NCBI GenBank assembly: GCA_014904985.1
Contig: MU128965.1
Location: forward strand, 99,494 to 163,493
Source of the DNA: Hydnum rufescens UP504
Lineage: Eukaryota; Basidiomycota; Agaricomycetes; Cantharellales; Hydnaceae
Reading direction: 5' to 3'
Length of the DNA: 64,000 bases
The position numbers were made by a program, and so were the translations under genes. Positions 32,093 to 44,901 of the stretch are shown here, in pieces. The notes under the pieces were generated by a model. That model made no database searches, was not told where the DNA came from, and was given only the letters and a program-made list of their open reading frames with translations. The stretch's first letter is position 1. The number at the start of each line of letters is the position of its first letter.

Positions 32093-35000
32093 CTAGTCCA
32101 TATCCCATCCTATTCTCCACTGAACATCATACACATCTTGCAGAGTGTGATCAACCATTGAAGTGAACCAACCCAACAAATAACAACAGAAATACAGTCT
32201 CCCATCTACACACTGGCTGAACCAGATTTTTATTTGACAGTCATCGGAGCTCCCAACCCTTCTTCTATAGTGGACTTGGAACTCCTGCACCCAAGGGGGA
32301 GTCGAGTGGGCCAGGACGTCAAATTGTTCTCTGGGCTGGTTGATCGACAAGTGCGTCTCTTGTGTCATCCTTAGTACAGAGATCTCATAGTTGACTTGGA
32401 AATCCTCCCCCAGTAGTATGGGAACATTCATGCCTGGAATTATGTAGGCCTCCTCAATGAATTCCAGCATTTGGTTATCTGCTGTGGGCATGAAAATTCA
32501 TAGGTTGATGAACCCTAGAATCTTTGCCTGATTAGTGAGTTCAAAAAGGCTGAGCTTCATGCCTTTTTGCAGTTTTGGGTGGGGCTCTAGAGCATTGTAA
32601 CACTCTTCCAATATTAGAGTGATATCGGCCCCTGAGTCCAGTTGTAGCTGCATGGGGGAACTCAAAGGTGTTCCCAGATGGCCATTGTGCATGCTCAGCA
32701 TGGTAATCTTGAGAGCTGATTTACCAGGAGGTGTGGTCCTGGCTTTCCAACAATGGATAACCCTCACTGGAGGGGCATCCTGTGTCATTTCAGGGCAGAG
32801 CAGGGCCTCCATTGCAGATGACGACTTCATGGCCATGGCCATGAGTTTCTGCACCTTTTCTTCTTGCTCTTCCTTTGCCAACTCATCAGGCGGCTTCCCA
32901 GGTTGCTCATCAGGAGTTTTGATGGGGGGAGGGGTTGCATGTTATTTGTCACTATGTTTACATTATGTAGCAATTCATTATGTGCCTCTATGTACAAGGG
33001 CTTCCACTGTGATACAAGGGACTAGGCAATGAAGCTAATTTAGCTAGTCCTGTGTCTAAAAATTTGGTGTAGCTTGGCAACATCTATAGTGTTGTGTCGA
33101 CCTCCACTGTGTCACTAGCATTGCCTCAAACTGTTTGGCATGCATTAGAACCAATTCGATCAGGGGTCTATTGCTCCATCTTAGTATGACATCCCATTTG
33201 GTAGGAGCATTGTTCATTACTGATGCTGTTTCCTCAGGGCTGTTGGGGGTGAAGTGTAGGAAGATGCAAGAGAGGAGGATATGCCACTGGATATACTCAG
33301 CTGACAATTCATCAGGGTGATTGGTGCTATGGAAAGTTTCCTCATTATATTGAAGTTGCTGGGCTGTGTACCAAACTTCTCCCAGATAATGATGTAGCAC
33401 CCATTCCCACAGATTATCCCAGGACTGCAGGATGGAGTGCTTGACTGGGGCAGAATGAGCCCACCAGGCTGTGGCAACAGCTCCTCTGAACCAGAAGGTA
33501 GCTATCTGCACTATCTGGCTTTCCACTGCTGGGCCCAAGCTCACGAGATTGCTACACTCATAGAGCCAATCAATCACTGTCTCCTGATTGCCATCCCATT
33601 CCGGCACTGCTGTCCATTTCAGTCAATTGTCCCAGGTCATGCCTGGTGGGGGAGCATTGGATGATGCTCCTGGTGGCCCAGGAGGTCCAGGAGGGCCAGG
33701 AGGGCCAGGAGGACCTGGGGGACTGCTTGGGCTTGAGGATCCTCCATTGGGAGGGAGCCCTGGATCTGGGCCTCCTCATCCCAGGCCTCCTCCTCCATTC
33801 CCAGGTCTGCCATCATCATCTGGTGGCCCACCTCCACCTTCCTTTGAGCTAGCTGAGTGGGGAGGAGGAGGGGGCTGGGGCTCTTGCCCTTGGGATCCTC
33901 CATGGGAGGTTTACAACTTTCTTTTTGGGAGGAGCCTTGGGAGGACATAGGGATGGTGGATGGACCTTCTGGCTCTGATGGGGAGAGACCCACAGGATCA
34001 CGTGAAAAGAGGGTGCAGGATAGGGAGAACAGGGCTGCCTTGACCAAGTTCATGTAGTAGTCATGGGTCCTTGTGGCTCCCAGGGCTGGCAGGGCAGGGG
34101 TATCTGTAACTGAGTCCCAAGCAACACCAGGGTACTCAATTCCTTTGCCCACAGCATTTGCTTGTCCAATCAGGTAGTTGGTTAGGGCCAAGCAAGCACA
34201 AGAAGGGCCTGGAGGTCAGAGCATGGGGGAGTCTCCACTAGGATGTCTCCCCATAGGGCATCCGACTATGGGCCCCATCTCCCAAGATCCCATGGGTCCT
34301 CCTATTGGAGCCTGTGGCTTTGAAGGGGTCCAAAGGATGTTCCTCAATCCTTCCCCTAGCATGGAAACTCATTGCGAGAGGACTGCAAGCTGATTATGAG
34401 GGTTCAGCATGGGGGTAGCTGACTCCCAGGCATTGAATTGTGGAGGGGGATGTCCTGCCACATCAATGGGGATGCATCAAGGTTGATGGATGAGGCCTGA
34501 TATGTGGACCAGTTCCCCAGTCTCATCTGATTGGAAGGAGGAGTGGGCCAGGCTGGCAGATTTATGATAGAGCCAGGGCCTGCTTTTGGACTGCAGGAGG
34601 GGTTGAAGCTAGCATCCCCACTAGGCTCCTCAAAGTCTGAGCTTGGCATGAAGAGGCCTAAGCCATGGGGGTCAGTGTCCACTCTAGGGACCAGCTGTAT
34701 GTCTAGTGCCTCCTCCAGCCTCATGTCATATTCCACATACTTCATGGCTTGGTTGCCCATGAATGGGTGCCTTGTTGCCTGTATTATGGGGTGGGTCCCA
34801 TTGATATTGCCTTGGATTGCTTCCCAACCCAAAGCTAATGCTCTTCAAGCCACCCTTTTTGTGGGGAGGTGGGGATCATGCCATGCCTTATATAGGCACT
34901 CTCTTAATTCAGGCATAGGGGGAAGGGAATCCTCAGAGGCCATTGGAGTGGATAGGCTTTTGCCCTGGTGTAACTTCCTTAGTTTGTAGAGCCAAGTGAA

Positions 35001-35760
35001 CATCAGCTTGACCCTTAGCTTTAGCAGTTTGTTGGCCATTCTCAATTCTTTGATTCATTTGGACATCCATAACTGTTCTGCTAATTTCCCTTCACAGTCT
35101 ATTACAAAGCAATGGTCCTCATTTCCTACTATAGCTATAACATCTGAGATGACATTCTGTAGCCTCTTGATGCCCATTTGGACCATAATGAGGAGTTCCT
35201 GATCCATATGCCACTCCTGCAGCTCCTCATCATACATGAAGTATGTAGAGTTATATTGTGCTGGAGCAAACTTCATCCACACCATGAGGAACTGATATGT
35301 GGTGACAGGAGCAGCCAAGAATGGGTCTGTATACTCATTTACTGGCTCATCCAGTCATTGTGTGATCTCTCGATAGCATTCCATCAAGCATAGTTGGGGT
35401 GGGATAGCCACACATTCATGTGTAGTAGCATGATAGAGCACATCATCATGCTGGGATGATGGGATGTGGTGAGGGATCACCATATGCAGGTTTAACTTGG
35501 GTGTCTTCACCCATTTACTCATTTTGAGAGATAAGGGGGGGAGACAGAGAGTGGACTGGGAGTTGCGGGATGTTGTGGGTGAAGTTGGTTCAGCCACCTT
35601 GTCAGCTAGAGGGAACCAATGTAATAACATGGCTCTCAACTTCAAGTAGCTGTGGTATTCATTGTTGTTAGATGAGGCAGATTTGACAGATCTGCAGACA
35701 GAAGAGAAAGGGTAATCCAACTGTTCTAAGCACTGGCTTCAAACAGGAGGGCCATGAATG
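32093..35760 (-). pseudogene. Ty3/gypsy gag and aspartic protease, decayed
   Basis: Reading on the - strand from about 35760: the N-terminal gag-like region (homologous to 4379-6340), a frame shift near 34200-34400, a gag core around 33607-33056 (DGNQETVIDWLYECSNL ... ATAWWAHS ... HYLGEVWYT), then the protease with LQLDSGADITLI (32640-32600) and PILLGEDFQVNYE (about 32430). Most stops are TGA; a TAG ends the gag core at 33056. RT is not attached, but a fitting RT relic lies at 27.5-28.7 kb on the same strand, separated by R1, the MITE and the LTR. Confidence 0.8.
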
Positions 35761-37060
35761 AAGCTAGGCACTGGCTTTGCTTCGGGCATGGGAGAAATGA
35801 CAGGAGAGCAGGGGATTAGGAAGGGGAGGTGGTAGTAACTGGCCAAAGGGCTCAGTTACTATCTAAGGGTGAAGTGGCAGGTTAGTCAAGACCCTAGAAG
35901 ATGGCACTCACTTAGTAGAGTCGTGCTTGTATGCAATTCTCCTTATCTGTCTCTACCCTGCGCTCTATGGTGATGGATCACATGTCTTGATGTGTTAGGG
36001 ATGTTACACAACTCAGTCGTGGGGTTGCAGCATGGCTGTGTTGGTTTCACAGTTCGAGTGTGAGCTATGAGGTCCAGGCAAAAAGGTAATTTGATTCCAC
36101 TGCCACAGGGACTTAGAATCCTCAGCAGCCACATTCTTATGTAATATACATGAAGTACAGACAGTAGATAATGTAACACAATATTACAGTAGAACCTTGT
36201 CCTTGGAGGAGATGCCTGTTCCCATATGGACAGCTAGTACACCCCCAGGGTTGAACTTGTAGGGTCTGGGTCCAACAGAAAGTAGTGCTTCACTACTTCA
36301 GCAGTGGTATCCTGTAATATCTGACCACACTGTAACAAGGTGAGGCAAAACTCCATATCGGGCTTGAAAACTGTAGGTTGCCCAGTGCGAGACACTCATA
36401 TGATGGTGCTGGTAAAGGACAGGGATTCCACATCCAGGTTGTATGCCAAGTGATATAAGGAGGTGTTGATTAGTCATACATCAGCAGCTGCACTGGGGCC
36501 TTGTTCATGTCATATGGACTCCACTACTGACACCAACAGGGCTCTACAACAGAGTAGTTCTTGGTCTGTGGAGTCCTCATTGGTCAGGGATTCATTGGTT
36601 ACGGATCTAGTCTTTCATTCAACATAGACAGGGCTGTCCCATTGTCTCAACGAGAGTCTTGGGGTGTACCCTGAGACATAGGCATGTAGTAGTCATGACT
36701 CAGGAAACCCATACAGTTTGAAGATAATGGGGGTCCCTTAAGTACTTGTCCAGGTTTGTTTGACCAAGAATCCTCATAATTGCATTGTGTTGGGTGACCA
36801 GGCTTCCACACTGTTCCTGTGAGGCTGGAGGTAGTAGAGTCTGGACTGTGACTTGACCCTGGGCTGAGTCTGGTCCAGACTGGTGAGGCTAGGCCTTCAG
36901 CTTTGATATTTTTTGGGGGAGTGGCCACCCCTCTTGAGGTATCCACCCTGTTCAACAGGGGGCTACAAACCTTATTCAAGAGCATTTCATAGGCTCGATC
37001 AAGAAGAGGAGAGATGAGTGTCAAATCCTGTATTTGGGTTCTTACACACTCCACCAGTGT
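35761..37060 (-). pseudogene. Leader region and gag-related fragment
   Basis: The stretch upstream of the gag relic. A 135-codon - strand frame (36647-37054) includes SHDYYMPMSQGTP, reminiscent of the HDYYMN motif in the neighbouring gag, suggesting another decayed relative. No LTR boundary could be fixed. Confidence 0.3.
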
Positions 37061-38001
37061 TAATTCGGTAGTATCTGGATTAGGCTTAATATGATGAAGT
37101 AACCCCAGTGGGGGTTCAGGGCTAGGCTTTAGTCTGTTAGAACTCTCAATTCAGGGTCGTACCGTCTCATGAGTTGTAGTGGAAGGAGATGGGAGAGTCG
37201 GATTCAGTTGTAGCTCTACTTTCTTGGGGTTAGCCATGGGGTAGTTAGCAGAAGTGTGTTGATGGTGAGTTCATGCAGTGCTGAGTCTGAAGTGTACTGT
37301 TTCAGTACACTGTGGGTGACAGCCTGAATGAAGGTTCAAAAAAGATACATTCCCAGGTATTCCCATGGCTAGCTATCCAAGTCAATTACGTAAACAAGGA
37401 TGAAGCTAACTACAACCAGGGCAGCACCAAACTCCAGTGGAGAAGCTTTCCACTGGGTTGGCTTGAGAAGGAGAAAAGGAGAAAAAGTAAGGAGAGAAGG
37501 GGGATACATTGCATGTATATAGGCAGCAATGATACTAAGGCCAGATGCCCACTGGACTTATACACCACTAACACTTGCCATTTCTTCAGAACAGTCTTAT
37601 AATGTGCTTGTTCCACTGCTGCAAGGGTTTTTTCTGACCACTCCCCTTCTCCTCACCTCTGTTGTCCTGCACTGCAACCCTTCATCCAGTTGCAGAGTGT
37701 AGAAGGATAAAGAGTCTGAAACTGTTCACCACCACAACCCCTGTGAAGGAGTTTCACAGCAGCAGTCAATTGCCACTTGGAGTGAATCACTGCCTCTGAG
37801 ATGGCACTCCACCACACTGGGTGAAACCAGTCTATCTGGCAACTTCAGACATGTGGCTTTGTCAGCTGATTGTATCTGCCCTCAGTAGGTGAGATCTGTC
37901 TTTCTGCATGTTGAATCTTTAGCTGAGGTGCTCCATGCTTCATATTTGTTATTTAAAAAATCAGTGTATGATCATTGTCATACTTACTGCTTTAAGAACC
38001 T

Positions 38002-38247
38002 TCATTTGAAGTGCTTTTTTTTTTCACAAGACCTGCATTGATGTTCACAATTCTCTGCACACTGGGTTTCAAAGAATTGGTTTTTTTTCCTGGCCATCTT
38101 TCCAGAAATTAATGATGAGTGTGTGCAGATAGCTTTGAACTCTAGGGCCTTTTTTTCATCATACTCTTCCCTTGACAGGTGTTGAACAAACCCATCCATT
38201 GGCCCCCTGAAGTCATCATGATCTAATGTATGGTAGGCAACATCCAT
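38002..38247 (-). pseudogene. Transposase N-terminal fragment (DDE_1-type relative)
   Basis: DFRGPMDGFVQHLSREEYDE matches GPMDAFVKRISKDEYREQ at 40229 on the opposite strand. The fragment lies inverted relative to the longer relic, so two copies of the same transposon inserted in opposite directions, or one was rearranged. Confidence 0.5.
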
Positions 38248-38508
38248 AAGTTATCACTATCTGGAAGCAAATCAAAAAATATGTTAGGTGCCCAATGACA
38301 ACACTTTGAGACTTAACTAGAACCTAGAAAGGGCTTGTATTAGTACACTAAAGAACTTCTCAGTCTCAGATTTTCAATATCTTGATCCATTGAGGTGGAG
38401 TAGTATTGCTTAAACTGTCAGCATGGAATGATGTCTTTTCATGTTTTGAGGCATTTTGACTTATCAGGTGATCAACTTTGGCCAGCCAAAAAAGGAAATT
38501 TCAGCAAT

Positions 38509-38684
38509 ATCTGCATTACACAAGCATTATCTTAGGTAATATTTAATTAGATAATCAATCAAGTTTAAGTACCACCATGGAGAAAGGGGTTGATATATCT
38601 GCATTACACAAGCATTATCTTAGGTAATATTTAATTAGATAATCAATCAAGTTTAAGTACCACCATGGAGACAAGGGGTTGATG
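38509..38684 (+). repeat. Tandem duplication of about 88 bp
   Basis: ATCTGCATTACACAAGCATT ... ACCACCATGGAGA-AAGGGGTTGAT occurs twice in a row, virtually identical, within AT-rich sequence. Confidence 0.85.
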
Positions 38685-39299
38685 ATCATCCAACACTTGG
38701 GCTGTCAGCAGAATGTTTCTGCAGCTGATTCTGATCAGGATTCTGCACCTTAGCTGATGCCCTGTACCCTAATCCATCGTGTACATACTGTACATCTTAT
38801 GTAATGGATCTGGCACCCACCAACTGATCATGGTCACCAAATTATACCTGCAGAAGCTTCTTGGGAGCTGATTTGGGAGATTAGGGAGAGACATAGGTTT
38901 TAAATTTTATGATTGGATTGCACAGACACTCTGCTAGGGCCCTCCAGCCAGGATAATCAATTTAAAAGGTTTTTTTGGCTGCATGTGATCATTACATAAT
39001 TCATTTCAGAGCTACCCAGAGAGTGATGACTTATGGATGTCACCTCCCTTACCAGAATTAGCCATATTCAGGTGAATCCTAGCCTCAGATCCAGGTGTTC
39101 AGGGACTCCCAGGCAGAGTTGAAATTTTTTGGACACCCATCCCCTAATGCCTGGTACATTTTGTAATGTAACTGGGGGGTTGAATTTATGTAATCAGCCT
39201 CAGCCTTCCCATTGGTGAGATCAGTTGAACAATACACTTTGTCTTTATGGATTTCATCGAAATTGACACTAGTGGCAGGTGCTCTCTGACATCCTTGCC

Positions 39300-39505
39300 C
39301 TTGTGAGACTTGAAGTACTATACTATGAATTTGTCTGGAGATCTGCCAGCCTGCTGTACTGTACTCATCAAAAGTGTAACAATCTCCCATGGCCAAACTG
39401 AATTAGATCAAATACCATCTAATTCAGCCACCAATTCAGTTGGGCCCAAATGTGAAATGACAAATTGTTATACTTATGATGAGTACAGTACTTCAAGAGG
39501 AGCTT
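39300..39505. repeat. Head-to-head inverted duplication with a perfect centre
   Basis: The - strand from about 39405 reads GATTGTTACACTTTTGATGAGTACAGTA and the + strand from about 39465 reads AATTGTTATACTTATGATGAGTACAGTA. Between them lies the perfect stem CTGAATTAGAT / ATCTAATTCAG around an 8 nt loop. Both arms would encode C-Y-T-(F/Y)-D-E-Y-S-T. Confidence 0.65.
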
Positions 39506-40228
39506 GTGAGTTGATTTGATTTGAACAAACTGCTTCCCCCAGCTCACCAGCTCCAATATCAAGGGAAGCTTAAGCCCCAGCTTGGCAAGCATATCTAGGG
39601 CTTTCATGGCAATATTGGCAATTTCTTCATCACCATTTAGGAGGTTGCCACAAAGCTGTCTGTTTGATCAACATGCTTTGAAGAAGTGTCAGAGCATTTG
39701 GCATCATCATCAGACTCAGATGGTGCATATGATTCATCATTGATACCTGAGTTCCATGGCAGAAAAAGCATTGAAAACTAGTACCTATATTGCTTACATA
39801 AAATTGCCTGCCCCGAAACATGACGAAATGTACCAGATGTTAAAGCAGCTGCAGGACCATCAGATTTTAAACTCTGCATTCAACTCCATGCTCCATTTGC
39901 ATCTGCCACTATCAGCAAGATCTAGCCACTGCTGCTTAATGCCTGGGCATGAGACTACTGTACCCACTCTAAGTCTAGCAAAGGAATTTTTTTGTGACAT
40001 GACACCAATTGAAGTTAGCAAAGCAAAGGGAGGTCTGAGGACCTGTGACACTAGCAAAGTGACAGCCACTGCTGGCACAGTGACATTGTGACATATCCAT
40101 ATCTAGTGGAATGGCCACCAATGAAATCAGTACTGTAGTATTAAATTTCACATAGCGGCAAGCTCCCTTTTTTTTCTTGGGGATTCTCATCTCATCTCAT
40201 CCCTCATACCATACCACCTGATGATTTT

Positions 40229-42707
40229 GTGGGGCCTATGGATGCCTTTGTCAAGCGTATTTCCAAAGATGAGTATAGGGAACAGAGTTCTATTGAGTTT
40301 GAAAAGCTTCGCCTCATCAATATAGCAAAAAAAAGCACTGCCCTGAAAAGGGAGGTGATGAAAAATGATGAGGAGCAGGAAAAGGCTCACCTTCACCAGT
40401 GCAAGCACTGACTCATCCGAGCAAAACTTCATATTGATCTTGGCTTGAGAGACTCATCAGGGAAAATTATTAAGAAGGTGGTCTCTCATATCTTTCCCAT
40501 TGCTACTATTATGTGCTAACTAGTAGACATAGCATGTAATGCCTCCAAAATTTGCACTCGTGCAATGATCTGGACCCAACTCACAATTATTATTGCCAAT
40601 CAAGAGCAAGGGTGGTCATGTGATCAAGCCCCATCACCATTGCCACCATACACAGTGGTTCCAACCCCCATGCTGGGCAGCTATTTCTGAAGCAATGGTT
40701 TGGAACAACTGGAAGGTATCAAAGGCTATCCAAAGTCTTCAGAAATCGCCTGGTGGTGCACAATTTAATACACTCCATCCTGGGACCATTGTGAGGTGGA
40801 TGGAGAAACACTCTCCAAAGGATCATGATTGTGGGCATGGCCAATGGACCAAGAAGACCCTGGAAGCTGTAGAGAAAGTGCGTCAAGGTATTCTTGAGCA
40901 CAACTCCAACTTGGGGCACCCTCGCTTTTTGGTAATAAGATTGTCATTCCCCATGGAAGTATTGATCTCATGTCTATTCCAGTCAAAGCATCCAGCAATT
41001 GTGAAGGCTATCTGTGAGCAACTCCAGAATTTTCATGCCATCAGTGTGCCAGTGTCCTGTGTCCTCATCAAGTCCCAGATTCTGGGAATCATTCAATCTC
41101 ATGCCCCTGAGCTCCTTGAGGACCAAAAATTCAAGTGTTTGGACACCTTCATTCATAAATTCCTACATTCAAATTTACGATGGTCTATGCATACTTCCAC
41201 CCAGGTGACACAAAAGACTCCAGATAACTGGTAAAAGCTTTGTGAGGATATGTTCATGCATTTCATTTACTATATTAAAATATTTGACATTCCCACTGAG
41301 CTCATAATCAATGCAGACCAAACTGGTGTCTGTTTGATTCCAGCAGGGAATAAGACCTGGGCACCCACGGGTTCAAAGCAAGTCAATACCTTTGCCAAGG
41401 ACAAAAAGTGACAGTTTAGTCTGATGGTTGCAAGTTCAGTGGCTGGCATCATTCTCCCTTTTCAAGCCATCATCAAAGGAAAAACCTGAAGAGTCCTCCC
41501 GTCAATCAACTCCCATGCAGAAGGTGAGGAGATGGGTATCCTTTGGACTCCAGGGGGAGACAATCATTGGAGCTCTCTTGAGGCTATGCAGTCAGTTTGA
41601 ATTGTATGATTCCCTGATATTTCATTCACTGCTAACTGCTGTGGTAATCCAGTGGACAGATAATGTCCTTGTACCATACATCATGAGGATCAAGAAAGAT
41701 TTGGCATTACCACTCACACAAAGGGCAATTCTCTTGATTGATTCTTGGTCTGTCCATCAAAGTGAGGATTACCATAACTGGATGAAGGACAAGCACACTC
41801 TTATAAAGATTGGGTATATTCCCGCTGGTTGTGTGCCCTCTCTTTCTTAAAGATTATTATTCCTTTGCTGACACTACTTAACAGGCACTGGAAAAATTCA
41901 GCCTGCCAACATAGGGTTACAACATGTCATTAAGCACAACATTCGAACCCAATGCTTAGAATTTCTTGCGACCTCTGCTGAAAATGATATTAAATTGGGC
42001 CAGAACCTCAGCAATATCTCGCTGCCTGATAATCTTGAGCAACTACAAAATGAAAATGCAAAATGGATCACAAATATGTATTGCTGGCTCCTCAAGCAGC
42101 CAAAAGTAGTAAAGGCAGTTGGTCCATGGCTTGATTATATTCTCACACAATGACTCAATGCCCCTCTCAGCAGGCATGGAAGGAATGCATTGTGAAGAAT
42201 TGGAACCTCTCATATGCATGCTTGATGAGTGCAGAAGCTGTATGTACCATTATGGAATGTTTCACGGAAGATTCTTCTTTCACATTGCTTGTTGCCCCTG
42301 AGCCTGGGGATCTTCCTGTTGATGTCGACCACCCAGAATTCTCCGAGTATGACACCGATGATGACACTGAATTGACATCCATGCATATTGCTCGACTCCA
42401 ACTTATCAGTCCTGGTGAGACTAAATTCACAATTCAAAATACACTCTTTCATATGGCTGAGGACAATGAACTTGGCTTCTGAGTTCTGAGCGAGTTTGAT
42501 GATGAGACTCTCACTGATCGCGACGCCAATGGGGATACAGATCTGGATGTATCCAGTGATGAGAATGACGAAAATCCCTCCGACTTGGATGAGAGTACTC
42601 ATGTTACCTCATTTCCGGCCTCTCATTGTCAGCCTAGCCATTACCAGACACCCGCAATTGAAGTCCCCCATGGCATCATTGGGAAACTCATTGAGATTGA
42701 TGAGTAA
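40229..42707 (+). pseudogene. DDE_1-type (pogo/CENP-B-like) transposase relic
   Basis: Reading in order on the + strand with several frame changes: N-terminal segment (40229-40411), a WxP..W/HTH-like region (about 40650-40850), INADQTGVCLIPAGNKTWAPTGSKQV with the first catalytic Asp (about 41310-41390), LLIDSWSVHQSEDYHNWM with the second (about 41735-41790), and an acidic C-terminus ending at TAA 42705. The NADQTG ... TGSKQV and DSWSVH...W patterns are characteristic of DDE_1 transposases in mushroom genomes. TGA and other stops plus frameshifts show it is dead. Terminal repeats were not found. Confidence 0.7.
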
Positions 42708-43285
42708 GCTTTGCAGCATGTAAGTAATCCACCCAGTTCAGTGTTACCGTTTTTTCTGACAGCATCTAGATATGTGTTTATAGTTCACACAATCCGCACA
42801 CCCTCAATAATTTTATTCCCTGGACATCTCGGTGGACACTGGCTTAAAGAAGCCAATTTTGTGTCATTGGTTCACCGCTGTTGGTCCCCAAAACTTCTTT
42901 CGGTTTACTCATTCCTTACTTTTCTTGTCCCTCTTTCATTCAAAATATGCCCCATAACATAGAAGCTTGGTTGCTGTTACCCCAAAACCGATAATTAGGT
43001 GCCTGGCCAATTTTTGAGTCACGTGGTTTGGTAGCAAAGCCCCCCCCAGATGTGACAGCATTGCTATCGGTTCTAGCAAAATTTTTCCTGTTGTGACGTG
43101 ACCGTTTGTTAGACTTAGAGTGGGTACAGTAGGTGAATCCCAGCATTGGGAAGCAAGTAATAAGCGTTGCGCAGCAATACGGAGCTTTCCGAAGGCCGTT
43201 ACCTCAAATTTTTGGTGTCACGCGTCACAGAGGTCATTGTAAATAGGGTGTCACGTAACGCAAAAATTTCATTCATATACTTAAG

Positions 43286-43522
43286 ATGGACACTAATTCC
43301 TCGAACGTCTGGAAGTGGCCACGGGTCCCCGTAATTGATGGTCCAAATAAGGAAAACCTACATCATCCCGACTGCTGTGCAGCAGGAAGAGCCTGTGGGT
43401 GTCCTTGTGATGACAGGCTTCCCCGCCTGTCTGTCAAAACACACCCACCATGGAAATGCCCGTCTGGCATCCCAATCCAGCCTGGTAAGGTTTTTGAAAT
43501 AGCAGACCTGATGTACAAGTGA
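43286..43522 (+). CDS. Cys-rich small ORF (78 aa), doubtful
   Basis: ATG-started frame with CCAAGRACGCPCDD (five Cys close together) and a stop at TGA 43520. Its 3' part is the first unit of the 135 bp tandem repeat, and no other unit keeps the frame. No signal peptide. It may be a chance ORF in a CpG-rich island. Confidence 0.25.
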   Translation: MDTNSSNVWKWPRVPVIDGPNKENLHHPDCCAAGRACGCPCDDRLPRLSVKTHPPWKCPSGIPIQPGKVFEIADLMYK

Positions 43523-43915
43523 CCTGAAGAATTGCTTTCTCTGGCTCGCGATGACAGGTCTCCTGGAATTCCTGCCCCTCCACCATGAAAACGGTTGCCT
43601 GTCGTTCCAACTCCGCCTGGTCAGGTTATTAAAATGGCAGATCTGATGTACAGGTGACCTGATGAATTGCCTTCTCTGACTCGCGATGACAGGCCTCCCG
43701 GAAATTCCTGCCCTCCCCCATGAAAATGGTCGCCTGTCGTTCCAATTCGGCCCGGTCAGGTTGTTAAAATGGTAGATCTGAAGTACAGGTGACCTGAAGA
43801 ATTAGCTCGGGATGACAGGTCTCTTGAAAATACCTGTCTCTCTGGCATATCTACCATGACAATGGCCGCCTGTCGTCCCAAATCGGCCTCGTTAGGTTTT
43901 TGACGTGGCAGACCA
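43430..43915 (+). repeat. About 135 bp tandem repeat, 3.5-4 copies
   Basis: The unit contains GCTCGCGATGACAGG, CCTGCC-CTC, CATGAAAATGG, GCCTGTCGTTCCAA, GGTCAGGTTRTTAAAATGG and CAGATCTGATGTACAGGTGA. Copies differ by many substitutions, so the array is not recent. The first copy overlaps a Cys-rich ORF (43286-43522). Confidence 0.75.
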
Positions 43916-44156
43916 GAATCGGCTTCCCTGTCTGTTTTCCGGGTGGTTTTTCGCGTTACTAGTACTCTATAAAGTGTCCTAGTTCATCATCTACAAGCCC
44001 ACATCGATCACTCCCCCTCATCTGTAGCCAAATGGTGATTTCCATACGATCCTCGTCTTGCGCCTCGGCATACTAATTACGTACCGCAATATTAGCCCGA
44101 CTTCAACTCTGCATCGCTTCCGACCACGACTTCCAGAGGGGCCCTTTTTTACGCGT

Positions 44157-44901
44157 ATGCGAAACACGTAGGTGGTCGTCACCTATCCTTGAGGACCCAC
44201 TCCTTGATTCTTCCCCTCTCCAGAGTACCACGGACTGGGCTTGGCGATACTTGATCGTATTTGTTGACCGTGGCACCGCCGATGAATGGTGGAGGGCAGT
44301 CCTCGATTCCGTCGTTTCTGGTTATCACAGGTTCAGTAATGTCAAGCGTGTCTCCCCTCAATTCTACACCCATAATCCCGATGTCTACGACGGAAACATC
44401 TCGAAGACCCTCAATGACGACAAATGCGCCAAAAGATTCCTGGGGCGTGTAATCTTTACTCTGCTTAACGACAGGGATGCTCGCGTATTCCCTATCATTC
44501 CTCCTGTCAACTACACTGACCACATCAGTGGACGAGCGTAAGGTTCTAAAAATATTCGGTTCAACGTTCTATATTGACATCACCATTCCAGGTACTTCAT
44601 TCGTTCGACTCTCCGACCCAACGAGTATTGGCATTACGATGGAAAAAACATTGTCGTTTCGTCCACTCACCACACCAAATTCACGGTCAGCGCTCGATCT
44701 GCTAATTATCCTCGGGGAGGCGACGATGACCTGGTGATTATCGGCCGCGACGACGTCGTTATCGGGGTCAAGAACACGGATATATTCGTGAACACTACCC
44801 CGATCAAGTTCGCACAATTTGATGGCGGATTTTCGGTAGGCAATGGAGGTGAATTGATCCACAATCCGCTTGGAGACGGAGATCGGTGGGAACTCGTGTG
44901 A
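44157..44901 (+). CDS. Hypothetical protein, three exons, apparently intact (about 210 aa)
   Basis: Proposed exons: 44157-44167, 44226-44537 and 44592-44901. Intron 2 (44538-44591, GTAAGG...TTCCAG, 54 nt) is well supported: the frame before it (VNYTDHISGR) and after it (YFIRSTLRPNEYWHYDG) join in phase with no stop. The first short exon and intron 1 (GTAGGT...CAGAG) are guesses; the true start may differ. The N-terminal half is Trp/Arg-rich, the C-terminal half is beta-rich with short repeats (KNIVVSST, DLVIIGRDDVVIG, VKNTDIFV) reminiscent of a beta-trefoil or lectin-like fold, but I cannot assign a family. It lies in the CpG-rich island and lacks TGA decay. Confidence 0.5.

Noticed and set aside
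33588..33950. Collagen-like Gly-Gly-Pro ORF on the + strand
   Set aside because: It is antisense to the gag relic, whose - strand frame is supported by homology with 4379-6340; the GGNCCAGGA repeat simply reads well on both strands.
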